Notes: generated by a model from the sequence alone, not told the origin. A DNA stretch of 64,000 nucleotides from Arthrobacter pascens (GCF_030816475.1 NZ_JAUSXF010000001.1:3782001-3846000), one strand, 5' to 3'. Shown: positions 1 to 8,708, numbered from the stretch's first letter. Program-made: numbers and translations.

Positions 1-175
1 TCACCGACCAGTCGTCCGGGTTCATGGCGGATAAGGCGAACAACTTGGCCTCGTGCCTGGCGCCGCCGGACACATGCGCCCGGACCTTAAAGACTGACGT
101 CTCCGGCCCGAACGGGAAATCCTCAAAAGCACCAGGAAACGACAGGCAGATCTTTCTCAGTTCCGATGGGTTCAT
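1..175 (-). CDS. MmcQ/YjbR family protein (partial, C-terminus outside window)
   Basis: The first 58 residues are visible, starting MNPSELRKICLSFPGAFED and continuing through a PFGPETSVFKV segment. This is the characteristic N-terminus of the MmcQ/YjbR family, small proteins with a double-wing fold often annotated as DNA-binding but with no firmly established reaction. The gene runs off the left edge. The ATG at 173-175 is preceded on its own strand by TAGGCT and six bases, with no Shine-Dalgarno sequence, which suggests a leaderless transcript. It is divergent from the oxygenase gene at 221 with 45 bp between the starts. Confidence 0.85.
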   Translation of the reverse strand, partial: MNPSELRKICLSFPGAFEDFPFGPETSVFKVRAHVSGGARHEAKLFALSAMNPDDWSV

Positions 176-181
176 GCAGTG

Positions 182-187
182 AGCCTA
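182..187 (-). promoter_or_regulatory. -10 box (TAGGCT) of MmcQ/YjbR gene
   Basis: TAGGCT on the minus strand lies six bases before the ATG at 175. This fits the actinobacterial leaderless pattern in which transcription begins at the start codon. No convincing -35 is visible. Confidence 0.5.
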
Positions 188-208
188 CAAAGCCTTCTCC
201 GACGGTGC

Positions 209-214
209 TAGTCT
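209..214 (+). promoter_or_regulatory. -10 box (TAGTCT) of 2OG-Fe(II) oxygenase gene
   Basis: TAGTCT is separated by six bases from the ATG at 221 and no ribosome binding site is present. A leaderless mRNA is inferred. Confidence 0.5.
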
Positions 215-220
215 GCGAGC

Positions 221-1249
221 ATGTCACATGATCAGGGGACCATACCTGTTCTGGACCTGGGCACGGCACGGCAAACCGACGGATCATTCAGCCCGGAATT
301 CATTGAGCAGCTGCGCGATGCCACCCATCGTGTCGGCTTCTTCCAGCTCGCAGGGTACGGCGCCACACCTGGCCAGGCCGAGGAACTCCTCGCCATTATC
401 AGGCGCTTCTTTGCCCTGCCCCTCGGGGAGCGGATGAAGCTGGACAACCGGCTCTCGCCGCACTTCCGGGGCTATACCCGGATGGGCACGGAGGTTACCC
501 AGGGCAGGGCCGACGCGCGGGAGCAGATCGATTATTCTCCGGAACGGGAACCCGTCACGGATTATCCGCCGGACCAGCCGTACTGGCTCCTACAGGGCCA
601 CAACATGTGGCCGGATGAGTCGCTGCCCGAACTGGAACCGGCAGCGATGGCATGGGCAGAACTGATGTCCCGTGTGGGCACCGAACTTCTCCAGGCCATC
701 GCGGTCTCCCTGCAGCTTCCGGAGGACTACTTTGACGAGCCGTTCCGGGACACGCCAGCCTGGATGGGCAAGCTGGTCCACTACGTAGGGGGCGTCGTGG
801 AAGCCGCGGGCGGCCAGGGCGTGGGCTCGCACGCCGACTACGGATTTGTCACGCTCCTGCTGCAGGACTCGGTGGGAGGCCTGGAGGTGCTGCCGCCGGG
901 AGCCAGCGAATGGGCGCCCGTGGAGCCCCTCCCCGGAGCACTGGTGGTGAACCTGGGCGAGATGCTTGAGGTGGCCACCGAGGGCTACCTCGCCGCCACG
1001 ATCCACCGGGTCCAGGCGCCCCCTCCCGGGGTGGATCGTTACTCAGTGCCGTTCTTCTGGTCGCCCCGGCTCAATGCGGTCATTGACCCGGTACCACTGC
1101 CGCCTGAGCTGAAGGCGCAGGCCCGTGGTATCTCGGACGATCCGACCAACCCGATGCTCGCCTCGTTCGGCCTCAACATGCTCAAGGGCAGGATGCGCGC
1201 CCATCCGGATGTCACGGAGCGGCACTACCCGGAGCTCATGCAACGCTGA
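221..1249 (+). CDS. 2-oxoglutarate/Fe(II)-dependent oxygenase, isopenicillin N synthase-like
   Basis: A 342-residue protein of the isopenicillin N synthase/2OG-Fe(II) dioxygenase superfamily. It has the N-terminal non-haem dioxygenase segment (IPVLDLG... RVGFFQLAGYG) and a C-terminal jelly-roll core. The core supplies the iron ligands: an HxD pair in GSHADYGFVTLLLQD and a distal His in ATIHRVQ, followed by an RYSVPFF segment whose Arg/Ser would bind 2-oxoglutarate. Family members oxidise small molecules; the substrate cannot be inferred. It stands alone, divergent from MmcQ/YjbR and convergent with the CoA-binding protein gene. Confidence 0.85.
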   Translation: MSHDQGTIPVLDLGTARQTDGSFSPEFIEQLRDATHRVGFFQLAGYGATPGQAEELLAIIRRFFALPLGERMKLDNRLSPHFRGYTRMGTEVTQGRADAREQIDYSPEREPVTDYPPDQPYWLLQGHNMWPDESLPELEPAAMAWAELMSRVGTELLQAIAVSLQLPEDYFDEPFRDTPAWMGKLVHYVGGVVEAAGGQGVGSHADYGFVTLLLQDSVGGLEVLPPGASEWAPVEPLPGALVVNLGEMLEVATEGYLAATIHRVQAPPPGVDRYSVPFFWSPRLNAVIDPVPLPPELKAQARGISDDPTNPMLASFGLNMLKGRMRAHPDVTERHYPELMQR

Positions 1250-1260
1250 TTCGTTACCGG

Positions 1261-1686
1261 TCAGAGGTTGTACTTCCACGCTTGCTGCGCCGGGCAGACA
1301 TTCATCACGACATCCAATCCGGCTGCCTTTGCACGTTCTGCCGCCGCCTCGTCAATGACGCCCAGCTGCAGCCAGACGGCTTTGGCCCCCACCGCGATGG
1401 CCTCGTCCACCACTGCCCCCACCTTCTGGGAGTTCACAAAGCAATCGACGACGTCGATGGGCTGCTTCTCCGGTGGAATGTCCGCCAAACGGCGGTAGCC
1501 GGTTTCGCCGTGCACCGGATCGCCGGAAAGGTTGACGGGAATGATCTCCATTCCCAGCTGGTCTCGGATAAAAAGCGACGTGTCGTACGCCGCGCGCCAT
1601 TCATTCGACGTCAGGCCTACGATCGCCCACCGCCCCTTGGTGCGCATGAGGCGTTCAATGACTGCCGGATCGTTGGTGTGGCCCAT
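1261..1686 (-). CDS. CoA-binding domain protein (YccU-like)
   Basis: A 141-residue single-domain protein with a Rossmann-type CoA-binding fold, as in the N-terminal part of ADP-forming acyl-CoA ligases. WAIVGLTSNEWRAAYD, the VNLSGDPVHGETGYRRL segment and the C-terminal MNVCPAQQAW are typical of the YccU-type stand-alone proteins. Its physiological role is not known. It is convergent with the oxygenase gene (11 bp between stops). TAGGAT lies six bases before the ATG at 1686, again a leaderless arrangement. Confidence 0.85.
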   Translation of the reverse strand: MGHTNDPAVIERLMRTKGRWAIVGLTSNEWRAAYDTSLFIRDQLGMEIIPVNLSGDPVHGETGYRRLADIPPEKQPIDVVDCFVNSQKVGAVVDEAIAVGAKAVWLQLGVIDEAAAERAKAAGLDVVMNVCPAQQAWKYNL

Positions 1687-1692
1687 AAAGAC

Positions 1693-1698
1693 ATCCTA
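1693..1698 (-). promoter_or_regulatory. -10 box (TAGGAT) of CoA-binding protein gene
   Basis: TAGGAT on the minus strand lies six bases upstream of the ATG at 1686 without a ribosome binding site. Leaderless transcription is inferred. Confidence 0.45.
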
Positions 1699-1706
1699 TT
1701 CCGGGC

Positions 1707-2567
1707 CTACCGGTTGAATTTCTTCAGCCAGTTTGCACCGAGGTCCACATTCGACCTGACGGCCTTCCTGGCCGCTGCAGCCTTGCTGGCGGCAAACAGC
1801 TTCTGCGCTTTTTCGAAGTCCCGGGCCACATGGTCCACGGCCCTTTCCGGTTCCCGGGCGGGACTTTCCTGAACCTGCCGGGACAGTACTGCTTCCGCGA
1901 CGGCTGCCGTGCCTGCGAGCGCAGCACCGGGGGCGGCACCCAGGACGGCCCCGCCGCCGACTGCCTTGACGCCGTCGGCCTTGTCGCCGTCCCCAACAAT
2001 GTCCTTGACAGCGTCCCCGACAGGGTCTGGCTGGGCTGTGGAACCTCCTGCTTTCGTGCCTGGTCCGGTCGACGATGAGGGCGGCTGCTTCGGCGGCGCT
2101 GGCTCCGGATGCGGTCCGGCAGCCCTCGTCCTTGGCGCCGCGGGCAACGGCGGCGGCGGTGTCACCTGCTGCTGTGCTGGTGTCGAGTCCCCTTCGCTGC
2201 CGGACGGATCTCCGGAGATGGTCCAGGAGGGATCCCAGTCCTCAACCAGGTGCTGGATGGAGGCGCGGGCGGGCTGCCCATGGACGGTGCCGGTGGCTGC
2301 GACGCCGGTGACGCCCAGCCCCATGCCCGCGATGACGGCCAGTCCCACAACGGCGGACCTGTGCCGACGCAGCCAGCGCCGCCGGGCCATCTGATCCTGG
2401 GTGCCTGTCATCAGGGCTGCCAGTTCGACGCCGGGGCCGGGTGCGGGAAGGGACGCGAACGATCCCAGGGAGAACAGTACGGCGCGGAGCTCGTTGGAGT
2501 CGGATTGGCCGGAGTCAAGCAGCATCTCATCCACTATTTCCTGCAGACAGCTGGCATTCGATGTCAT
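1707..2567 (-). CDS. membrane protein coupled to ECF sigma factor; probable anti-sigma-like regulator
   Basis: A 286-residue protein. About 65 cytoplasmic residues are followed by an Arg-rich stretch, one membrane segment (roughly residues 70-95, AVVGLAVIAGMGLGVTGVAATG), a Pro/Ser-rich extracytoplasmic spacer and an Ala/Lys-rich C-terminus. The topology matches anti-sigma factors, but the HxxxCxxC zinc motif is absent, so the function is inferred from context. Its ATG overlaps the stop of the sigma-factor gene by four bases (ATGA), implying translational coupling and a sigma/regulator pair. Confidence 0.6.
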   Translation of the reverse strand: MTSNASCLQEIVDEMLLDSGQSDSNELRAVLFSLGSFASLPAPGPGVELAALMTGTQDQMARRRWLRRHRSAVVGLAVIAGMGLGVTGVAATGTVHGQPARASIQHLVEDWDPSWTISGDPSGSEGDSTPAQQQVTPPPPLPAAPRTRAAGPHPEPAPPKQPPSSSTGPGTKAGGSTAQPDPVGDAVKDIVGDGDKADGVKAVGGGAVLGAAPGAALAGTAAVAEAVLSRQVQESPAREPERAVDHVARDFEKAQKLFAASKAAAARKAVRSNVDLGANWLKKFNR

Positions 2568-3115
2568 GGTGCCACATATTCCTTTACTGCCGACTGTTCA
2601 CGGAGCCTGGTCAAGGCACGCCGTTGGAGCTGCTTGACCGATCCTGCGCTCTTACCCATGACGGCGGCAACTTCATCAACGGTGAGGCCGCCAACGAGGC
2701 GCATGGTCAGGACTTCCCGCTGCTCGTCCAGGAGGCCTTGGAGAAGCGCCAGGACTTCCTGGGGTGAGACCCGCTCCAGCGCTTCAGCTTCCGCGGAGGA
2801 TTCCGCGCGCTGATCCAGGTCAGCATCGAAGGGAAGCTGGACAGGGGTGCGGCTTTGCCGGCGATGGTCGTCCACCAACCGGGCATGGGCCACGGAAAAA
2901 ATAAAGGTGCGCAGGCCGCCAAGTCCGCCGCTGACAGTGTCCAGTCTCGGAAGAACGGCGAGGAACACTTCCTGCATGACCGCCTCCGGATCTTCCACTC
3001 CGCGGGCCTTGAGATAGCCCAGGACCTGGGACGCATAGGTCCGGTACACGAGGCTGAAAAGCTCTGGATCCCGGGCGCCCGCCCGCAATCCATCATCAGT
3101 CAGCGCATCGGTCAC
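2564..3115 (-). CDS. ECF-type RNA polymerase sigma factor
   Basis: A sigma-70 family protein of about 183 residues with region 2 (DPELFSLVYRTYASQVLGYL... FIFSVAHARLVDDHRR) and region 4 (LLDEQREVLTMRLVGGLTVDEVAAVMGKSAGSVKQLQRRALTRLRE). The length is usual for ECF sigma factors. The start is uncertain: the frame stays open upstream to 3283, but the GTG at 3115 is preferred because the upstream part is not sigma-like and TAGACT (3153-3158, minus strand) resembles a -10 box. The coupled downstream membrane protein probably controls its activity. Confidence 0.8.
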   Translation of the reverse strand: MTDALTDDGLRAGARDPELFSLVYRTYASQVLGYLKARGVEDPEAVMQEVFLAVLPRLDTVSGGLGGLRTFIFSVAHARLVDDHRRQSRTPVQLPFDADLDQRAESSAEAEALERVSPQEVLALLQGLLDEQREVLTMRLVGGLTVDEVAAVMGKSAGSVKQLQRRALTRLREQSAVKEYVAP

Positions 3116-3288
3116 GGACGTAGGGCTTTCGGTGAGGGGACTTTGCTTGCTCAGTCTAGGGCCACTGACGCTGTTGCGGAATGCCCTTGCCCAGCTAACT
3201 TTACCTGCGGTAACCAAGCCGCCCGGGCCACCGCATCCGTCCCTGCTTCGAAACCCTTCAACCTGTGAGGGCTGCGGGCACAAAAAGA

Positions 3289-3328
3289 GCCGGGCTGGAA
3301 TGTGATGGGGGACATATTCCAGCCCGGC
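3289..3328 (-). terminator. rho-independent terminator of DUF1508 gene
   Basis: Perfect 13-bp arms (GCCGGGCTGGAAT at 3289-3301 and its complement at 3316-3328) enclose a 14-nt loop. On the minus strand the stem is followed by TCTTTTTG, so it terminates leftward transcription from the DUF1508 gene. Confidence 0.75.
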
Positions 3329-3409
3329 GCTTCATAAAGGTAATCGCTCGAAGGGGGCCCAGGGTTACGCGTTATCCGAAAAACTTTTTTGGTCCCCGGA
3401 TTGGTGTGC

Positions 3410-3766
3410 CTAAGTGACTCCTGACCAGTGTGGTGCCGGAACCGGACGGTGCAGTGGTTTGGCGTGGCCGGCCGCGCGCACCCGCTTCACCGGCATTCGC
3501 TTGTCGTCGCAGGCCTGCACCGGAGCGCCTGCTTCGGGCGCTAAAGGCTGGGCCGGGGCAGCTTCAGGCGGGGCCGGGGCAGCGGCCGGGCAGAGGTCGG
3601 TGATGAGGCCCATCCCTGCGCACTCCCGGACGGCGGCGATCCCGGCCACGGCAGCAGACTTGTCCTCAAATGCCGACGAGACCGCCATAAGTGCCCCGTC
3701 TGGCCCCTTGAGTCGAAATCTGAAATGCGATTCCGCGTCAACGAAAAGTTCAAACATCCCGGCCAT
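3410..3766 (-). CDS. DUF1508 (YegP-like) domain protein
   Basis: A 118-residue protein. The N-terminal 60 residues match the YegP/DUF1508 fold: FELFVDAESHFRFRLKGPDG followed by SSAFEDKSAAVAGIAAVRECA. The C-terminal half is Ala/Pro-rich and then basic, without recognisable structure. The function of the family is unknown. GGAAGGA sits just upstream of the ATG at 3766 and a strong terminator follows the gene, so it is probably monocistronic. Confidence 0.75.
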   Translation of the reverse strand: MAGMFELFVDAESHFRFRLKGPDGALMAVSSAFEDKSAAVAGIAAVRECAGMGLITDLCPAAAPAPPEAAPAQPLAPEAGAPVQACDDKRMPVKRVRAAGHAKPLHRPVPAPHWSGVT

Positions 3767-3960
3767 GGCAATCCTTCCGCGCTGGGACTGCTGTCCGGCA
3801 GCAACGTCCCTCGGAGCAGGCCGCGGCGCATCCTTGCTGTCTACCGAGGGCCCGGTCGAAGGATCTGCTGATGAGCTCGTCCTGTGTTAACGAGTGTGTT
3901 GCCAGCGCACACCGGCCCACAAGGCTGCCCGGGTTAACCCTGCGTAAAATGCGTGCAACC

Positions 3961-4013
3961 GGCACCGGCGGGCCACCTTTCAAGGTGACCCGCCGGCGTC
4001 GTACTTCTGTTGG
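3961..4013. repeat. direct repeat copy A (53 bp; copy B at 10745-10797)
   Basis: This 53-bp stretch equals 10745-10797 except for one base (A at 3964, G at 10748), with 49 bp perfectly identical from 3965. It contains the same hairpin that follows purA in copy B. The bases just beyond it (TTAGGTCCTGACAGG) still resemble the last codons of purA in copy B (TTAGTCCTTGATGAGG), suggesting duplication of the purA 3' end. The two copies bracket the carbohydrate genes between them. Confidence 0.85.
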
Positions 4014-4261
4014 ACTTAGGTCCTGACAGGGCTTTTGTGCCTACATTTTTGTAAGGCATCTGGTGACTGACACGGATCGTGCCGTGCATGCCTTCTGGTA
4101 GTCCGGCCTCGTGTGGTGATTGAGCGGCGCGCTGCAGCTTGTGGTTGTCCCCGCCAGTAGTCCAGGAGAAGCCCCCGAGCGCATTGCTCCCCTGAAGTGG
4201 TCGCATATCACGCGGCCGGCCCTTGAATTAGGTTCCCAACCAGTGCTCAGGTCTGCTCAGG
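4014..4261. other. non-coding stretch at left end of carbohydrate island
   Basis: No recognisable gene lies between copy A of the repeat and the AraC gene. Short open frames on either strand do not resemble known families. A small imperfect hairpin (TGCCTACA, TTTT, TGTAAGGCA, 4038-4058) is the only visible structure. The stretch may be remnant DNA from the event that brought in the island. Confidence 0.5.
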
Positions 4262-5170
4262 TCAAGGTATTGATCTTAGCCGCCTGTATGTACCTGGTGA
4301 GGATCCGCACAGGCGGGTGAAGTGATCGTAGAAACTGCTTTGCGAACCGAATCCCGCCGCGTGGGCGATCGCGAGTGTTGTCATTGATGTCGTGATGAGC
4401 AGTCGCTGGGCCTCAGCAACCCGGCAACGAGTGAGATAGTTGCCTAGCGTCGTGCCGACCATGTCACGAAACAGTGTCATTGCATAGTTCGGGCTTAGAT
4501 GCGCGGAGGAGGCAATGTCCGACATCGAGATGTTCTGTCGGAAATGGGTGGTCATGAACTGCGCCATCGTAGTAATGCGCATCATGCAGTCACCTGTCGC
4601 GGCAGGAAGGGTTTGATTTTCGTCTGCATCAGAGCTTGACTGCAAATGGTGTTGCAGCGCCCGTCTTGTCACGGCATGCGCCTCAAGGAGCGCAATCGTC
4701 TCGCCCTCGCAGCTTTCCAAGTCACTTGTCCAGGACTTGAACATTGATTCTAAGTTGCGCTCGACAGCGGCTGCTGGAACAACGATCAGTTGATTCATGA
4801 GGAGTTCGTTGAGATTTCGGTTGGGAAGCCCCCAGCTCAACACCTTGGCAAGTGGAATGTGCAGCCAAAAGACGTCGCTCGGCGTCGCATCTTTAGCAAT
4901 GAGTCGATGGGGCGTAGCCGCCCAGAACAACGCAACCTGGCCGCTTTCAACTCTGACCCGCGAGCCGCCGAACAGATACTCCAAGGCGCCGTCCAGAACG
5001 AAATTAAGTTCAAGGTCGTCGTGCCGGTGCGCTCTCGGCATCGAAGGCACCTCGCCTCGCCATACACAGAGGCGGGACGCAGTTATTTCGACGGAGTCAG
5101 GAGATTCTGGCAGCAGGGTTTCAACGGGCATGGCCCTAAACATACCTGCCATCGTAGTATCCCGGAACAT
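4262..5170 (-). CDS. AraC family transcriptional regulator
   Basis: About 302 residues with an N-terminal cupin sensor domain (PRAHRHDDLELNFVLDGALEYLF, GQVALFWAATPH) and a C-terminal AraC/XylS double helix-turn-helix. The HTH part includes ISMSDIASSAHLSPNYAMTLF, TLAIAHAAGFGSQSSFYDHF and CGSSPGTYRR. The start is ambiguous between the ATGs at 5170 and 5152; a longer reading would overlap the divergent gene. It is divergent from the GH4 gene with about 50 bp between starts, so it probably controls that gene. Codon use is less GC-biased than in the flanking core genes. Confidence 0.85.
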   Translation of the reverse strand: MFRDTTMAGMFRAMPVETLLPESPDSVEITASRLCVWRGEVPSMPRAHRHDDLELNFVLDGALEYLFGGSRVRVESGQVALFWAATPHRLIAKDATPSDVFWLHIPLAKVLSWGLPNRNLNELLMNQLIVVPAAAVERNLESMFKSWTSDLESCEGETIALLEAHAVTRRALQHHLQSSSDADENQTLPAATGDCMMRITTMAQFMTTHFRQNISMSDIASSAHLSPNYAMTLFRDMVGTTLGNYLTRCRVAEAQRLLITTSMTTLAIAHAAGFGSQSSFYDHFTRLCGSSPGTYRRLRSIP

Positions 5171-5221
5171 TCGCCGTTTGGAACGGAAGTGAGATTCTGG
5201 CGTGCAGCCTAGCTTGGATGG

Positions 5222-6598
5222 ATGACAACATCCTCTTCCCAAAAAATTACGATCATCGGTGCCGGCGGGTTCGTGTTTCCGTTTCGCCTCATAGGTGATC
5301 TGGTGAGTTTTCCGGCCCTCCGTTCAAGCACACTGTGTTTGATGGACCTTGACCCGGAGCGGCTATCGCGCACTGCTGATGCTGCCCGATCCCTCATAGC
5401 CCACCATGGTTTCGATACCAAGATTGTCGAGACCATCGACCGCCGCGAGGCCCTCCTCGATGCTGACTTCGTCATCATTACCTTCCAAGTCGGTGGTATC
5501 GATTCCTACAGGCACGACGTTGAGATCCCACGGAAATACGGTGTAGACCAAGCGGTCGGGGATACTGTCGGTCCGGGAGGTGTGTTCCGATTCCTCCGTT
5601 CCGTCAACTCCTATGACGCCATCGCAGCGGATGCTCTGGAATTGTGTCCCAATGCGCAGTTCATCAACTACGCCAACCCGATGGCCATGGCGACAGGATT
5701 CCTCAACGCCAAAGGACTTAAGGCCGTCGGGCTGTGCCACAGTGTCCAGGGGACGACGCGGATGCTGGCCCGGACCCTCGATGTTCCCTACGACGATGTG
5801 AGTTTTGTCTGCGCCGGCATCAACCATCAAGCCTGGATTCTCAGTTTCCGCCGCGGCGAAGAAGACCTCTATCCAGGCCTGCGTGCGGTCATGCAAAGCC
5901 GCCACCTCCGAGGCCGGGCGGCAGACAGCCTCGCAAAGGACGACGGTGATCACAGCGAGCCCGCTGAAGCTGCCAGCAACTACGAGGGGGGCAACGAACA
6001 GGTACGCACGTCGATTATGGACGCCTTCGGGTTCTTCCAGACCGAGTCCAGTCACCACGCGTCCGAGTACCTGCCGTACTTCCGAAAGTCGCCGGACCTT
6101 ACTCTGGAATACATTCCGCAACGCTGGGACTACTACGAAATCTGTTCCAGCCATGATGAGCAGGGCGAGATCGACGGACAGCTTTCATATTTAAAAGCGA
6201 ACCTCACTACCTCGGTCGAGTACGGCGCGAGCATCATCAACTCGATCGTGACGGGAACACCGAGCGTTGTTTACGGCAATGTACCGAATGACGGATTGAT
6301 CGGGAATCTTCCGGAATCCGCCTGCGTTGAGGTGCCTTGTTTGGTGGACGCGAATGGGGTGCAACCCACTGCGGTCGGCGACCTGCCGGCTCAGCTCGCA
6401 GCCGTCAACAGAACCAATATCGGCGTACAGGATCTCGCCCTCAGAGCTGCGCTAACCGGCGTGCGTGAACACGTGTACCACGCAGTGATGCTCGACCCGT
6501 TGACGAGCGCCCTGCTCACACTCGATCAGATCCGCGCCATGACTGACGAGCTCCTTGAGGCGCATTCCGGACTTCTGCCAGCAGGACTCCGCTTGTAA
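5222..6598 (+). CDS. glycoside hydrolase family 4, alpha-galactosidase-like
   Basis: A 458-residue GH4 enzyme. These are cytoplasmic glycosidases that use NAD+ and a divalent metal. The N-terminus has the Rossmann dinucleotide loop (ITIIGAGGFVFP, residues 9-20). The metal-binding CHSVQGT motif lies at residues 172-178 (Cys172) and a second ligand in INHQAW (His202). CHSVQ is the signature of the MelA/LplD branch, suggesting an alpha-galactosidase or alpha-galacturonidase rather than a 6-phospho-glycosidase. It is divergent from the AraC regulator. Rare codons such as TTA occur, unlike neighbouring core genes, consistent with transfer. Confidence 0.85.
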   Translation: MTTSSSQKITIIGAGGFVFPFRLIGDLVSFPALRSSTLCLMDLDPERLSRTADAARSLIAHHGFDTKIVETIDRREALLDADFVIITFQVGGIDSYRHDVEIPRKYGVDQAVGDTVGPGGVFRFLRSVNSYDAIAADALELCPNAQFINYANPMAMATGFLNAKGLKAVGLCHSVQGTTRMLARTLDVPYDDVSFVCAGINHQAWILSFRRGEEDLYPGLRAVMQSRHLRGRAADSLAKDDGDHSEPAEAASNYEGGNEQVRTSIMDAFGFFQTESSHHASEYLPYFRKSPDLTLEYIPQRWDYYEICSSHDEQGEIDGQLSYLKANLTTSVEYGASIINSIVTGTPSVVYGNVPNDGLIGNLPESACVEVPCLVDANGVQPTAVGDLPAQLAAVNRTNIGVQDLALRAALTGVREHVYHAVMLDPLTSALLTLDQIRAMTDELLEAHSGLLPAGLRL

Positions 6599-6617
6599 TC
6601 ACTCGCTTGTAATCACT
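6590..6617. repeat. 14-bp tandem duplication over the GH4 stop codon
   Basis: CGCTTGTAATCACT occurs twice back to back (6590-6603 and 6604-6617). The first copy carries the GH4 stop codon. This looks like a small replication-slippage duplication. A weak hairpin (CGCCGA/TCGGCG, 6621-6636) follows. Confidence 0.8.
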
Positions 6618-6863
6618 ACACGCCGAGTATTCGGCGCGATCAATACGAAGCCTTCCTAACCAAGTTCCTGCGTAAACCTGGAAGGTCGTTCGAACCTCAC
6701 GACGATGCAGTCCGCGGCAGACGCAGCCGGAAGCTGAGCCAATCGAATCGCTTCGACCAATTCCTGGGCTGGCTGCCCGGTACGGAGCTGCGCAGAGCAG
6801 CAGCCGGCCTGGCAATTAAGCCTTCGTCAGGCCAACAGAAGTCCACACAAAGGAGTGCAAATC

Positions 6864-8543
6864 ATGCTTGGAAACAATGCCTCACCGGAACGCAGCCCGT
6901 CCCTGAAGGAGCTCGGCCGCACAGGGGTAGGCCGCCGGTCCTTCCTGGGTCTTGTGGGTGGTGCCGTGGCCTTTGCCGCCCTCCCCGCTCTCACTTCATG
7001 CAGCAGCGGCGGCGGCGGGGCCCCGCAGGCCACCAGTTCCGCGGGGATGTCCGACGCCACGTCCAAGCTCGTGCCCAGCTACATTCCGCTGGACATCGTC
7101 AAACCGGACATCCCGAGTGTGAACGGTACATCGCCCGGCTTCACCAAATACCCCTCATCCTTAGTCAAGTCAGTGCAGGGTGTTCCCGGTAAAGGCGGAA
7201 GCTATACAGTCATGACCCCGGCCTGGTGGGCAATCCCGCCGGCGGATAACAGCTACTACCAGGCCGTCAACGAACGGCTGGGCGCAAAGCTCAATTTCCA
7301 GGTCAGTGACGGAAACACCTACGGGGACAAGATCCAGACGGTGCTGGCCTCACCCAAGGATGTGCCGGACTGGGTGGTCATCCCGTCCTGGAACCTTCCG
7401 CCGCGGTTCGGCCAGGCAGTCAAGGGCCTCTTCACTGACCTTTCCCAGTACCTTGCCGGTGACAAGGTCAAGAAGTACCCCAACCTCGCAAATATCCTCA
7501 CCTCAGCCTGGAAGTACAGCTGTTTCGAAGGCGGGCTGTACGGGTTGCCGTTCCCGAACGAGCAGGTCGGGAACGCCTTCTTCTACCGTAAGGACCTGTT
7601 CGATGAAATGGGCCTGGAACAGCCAAAGTCCGCCGATGAATACATCGCACTGGCCAAGGAAATCACTGACCCGGCCAAGAACCGCTGGGGTTCCGAAGAT
7701 GTGTGGGTCGGCGCGCAGATCATGCATGGCGTGGACAACTGGAAACTGGTGGACGGCAAGCTTCGGAGCAGGTTTGAGACAGACGAATACCGGGCTGCCC
7801 TGGAATGGGGTGCAAAGCTTTTCGCCTCAGGCGCTGTCCACCCGGATGCCGTGGCCGGCAACACCCAGAAGTCGGGGCAGCGCTTTGGGTCCGGCGCGTC
7901 GCTGATGACCAACGACGGGATTGGTGGCTGGCATGGAACCCTGGCCCTGAACCTGCCCAGCAACCCGAAGTTCCAGATGCAGCCCATGGACTTCTTTGCC
8001 CCTGACGGCGGAAAGCCCACGTTGTTCCGCGGTGCGCCCGCCGCCATCTTCAGTTTCATCAAAAAGACCGATGATGCTTCGAAGGTTGAGGAAATGCTGG
8101 CCCTGGCCAACTTTGCGGCCGCTCCCTTCGGCACGGACGAGAACATGCTGATCAACAACGGCGTGGAAGGCATCCACTACACCCGCGACGCACAGAACGT
8201 TCCGCAGGCCACGGCCAAGGGCACGGCGGAAGTGACCAGCACGTACGCGTTCCTGGTGAACTCCGCTGTGGTGAACAACCAGGTCCAGTACCCCGGCTAC
8301 GTAAAGGCCAAAACGGACTGGGAAATCCGGCAGGCCCCCTACGTGGTTGACCCCCTCTTCTACGGCCTGCAGATTCAGGAGCCCAGCAAATTCGGCTCCC
8401 TGGGAAAGCCGTTCGACGACCTTTCCAAGGACATCCTCCGCGGGCGCAAGAGCATGTCGGACCTTGATGCGGCCGTCGCCACCTGGAAGAAGAACGGCGG
8501 AGACGAACTGCGTGAGTTCTACGCAGGATTCCTGAACGCCTAG
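6864..8543 (+). CDS. extracellular solute-binding lipoprotein (oligosaccharide ABC type)
   Basis: About 559 residues. The ATG at 6864 is chosen because AAAGGAG lies eight bases upstream. The N-terminus has a twin-arginine-like signal (GRRSFLGLVGG) and a lipobox ending in LTSC, so it should be a lipid-anchored exported protein. The mature part (TPAWWAIPPADNSYYQAVNERLGAKLNFQVSDG, YGLPFPNEQVGNAFFYRKDLFDEMG) matches large LplA/LipO-type binding proteins that serve sugar ABC importers. No permease genes are adjacent, so permeases must be encoded elsewhere. It lies between the GH4 and GH5 genes inside the repeat-bounded island. Confidence 0.85.
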   Translation: MLGNNASPERSPSLKELGRTGVGRRSFLGLVGGAVAFAALPALTSCSSGGGGAPQATSSAGMSDATSKLVPSYIPLDIVKPDIPSVNGTSPGFTKYPSSLVKSVQGVPGKGGSYTVMTPAWWAIPPADNSYYQAVNERLGAKLNFQVSDGNTYGDKIQTVLASPKDVPDWVVIPSWNLPPRFGQAVKGLFTDLSQYLAGDKVKKYPNLANILTSAWKYSCFEGGLYGLPFPNEQVGNAFFYRKDLFDEMGLEQPKSADEYIALAKEITDPAKNRWGSEDVWVGAQIMHGVDNWKLVDGKLRSRFETDEYRAALEWGAKLFASGAVHPDAVAGNTQKSGQRFGSGASLMTNDGIGGWHGTLALNLPSNPKFQMQPMDFFAPDGGKPTLFRGAPAAIFSFIKKTDDASKVEEMLALANFAAAPFGTDENMLINNGVEGIHYTRDAQNVPQATAKGTAEVTSTYAFLVNSAVVNNQVQYPGYVKAKTDWEIRQAPYVVDPLFYGLQIQEPSKFGSLGKPFDDLSKDILRGRKSMSDLDAAVATWKKNGGDELREFYAGFLNA

Positions 8544-8608
8544 GACGTATCTCCCAAAGCGGCGAGCAGATGCTAACTGCTCGTAGAACGAGTAACAGAT
8601 TGTGTAAA

Positions 8609-8620
8609 TGTCGATCGACA
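8609..8620. promoter_or_regulatory. perfect palindrome upstream of the cellulase gene
   Basis: TGTCGATCGACA is a perfect 12-bp palindrome 89 bp before the GH5 start. Its size and place suit a repressor or activator site. A 7-bp-stem hairpin (CCGCCGT/ACGGCGG, 8644-8661) lies between it and the gene and would be in the mRNA leader. Confidence 0.4.
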
Positions 8621-8708
8621 AAGCTGTGTGACATAACTTAGGCCCGCCGTTCGCACGGCGGAGCCCTTCGCTCACTTCAAGAACCCTGACCGTCAAGGAG
8701 AGTCCCAC

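Noticed and set aside
3116..3283. N-terminal extension of the sigma factor from 3283
   Set aside because: The extra residues are not sigma-like and a -10-like box lies inside this stretch, so the GTG at 3115 is preferred.
4014..4261. Possible insertion-sequence remnant at the left end of the island
   Set aside because: No transposase motif, no paired terminal inverted repeats and no target duplication could be seen.
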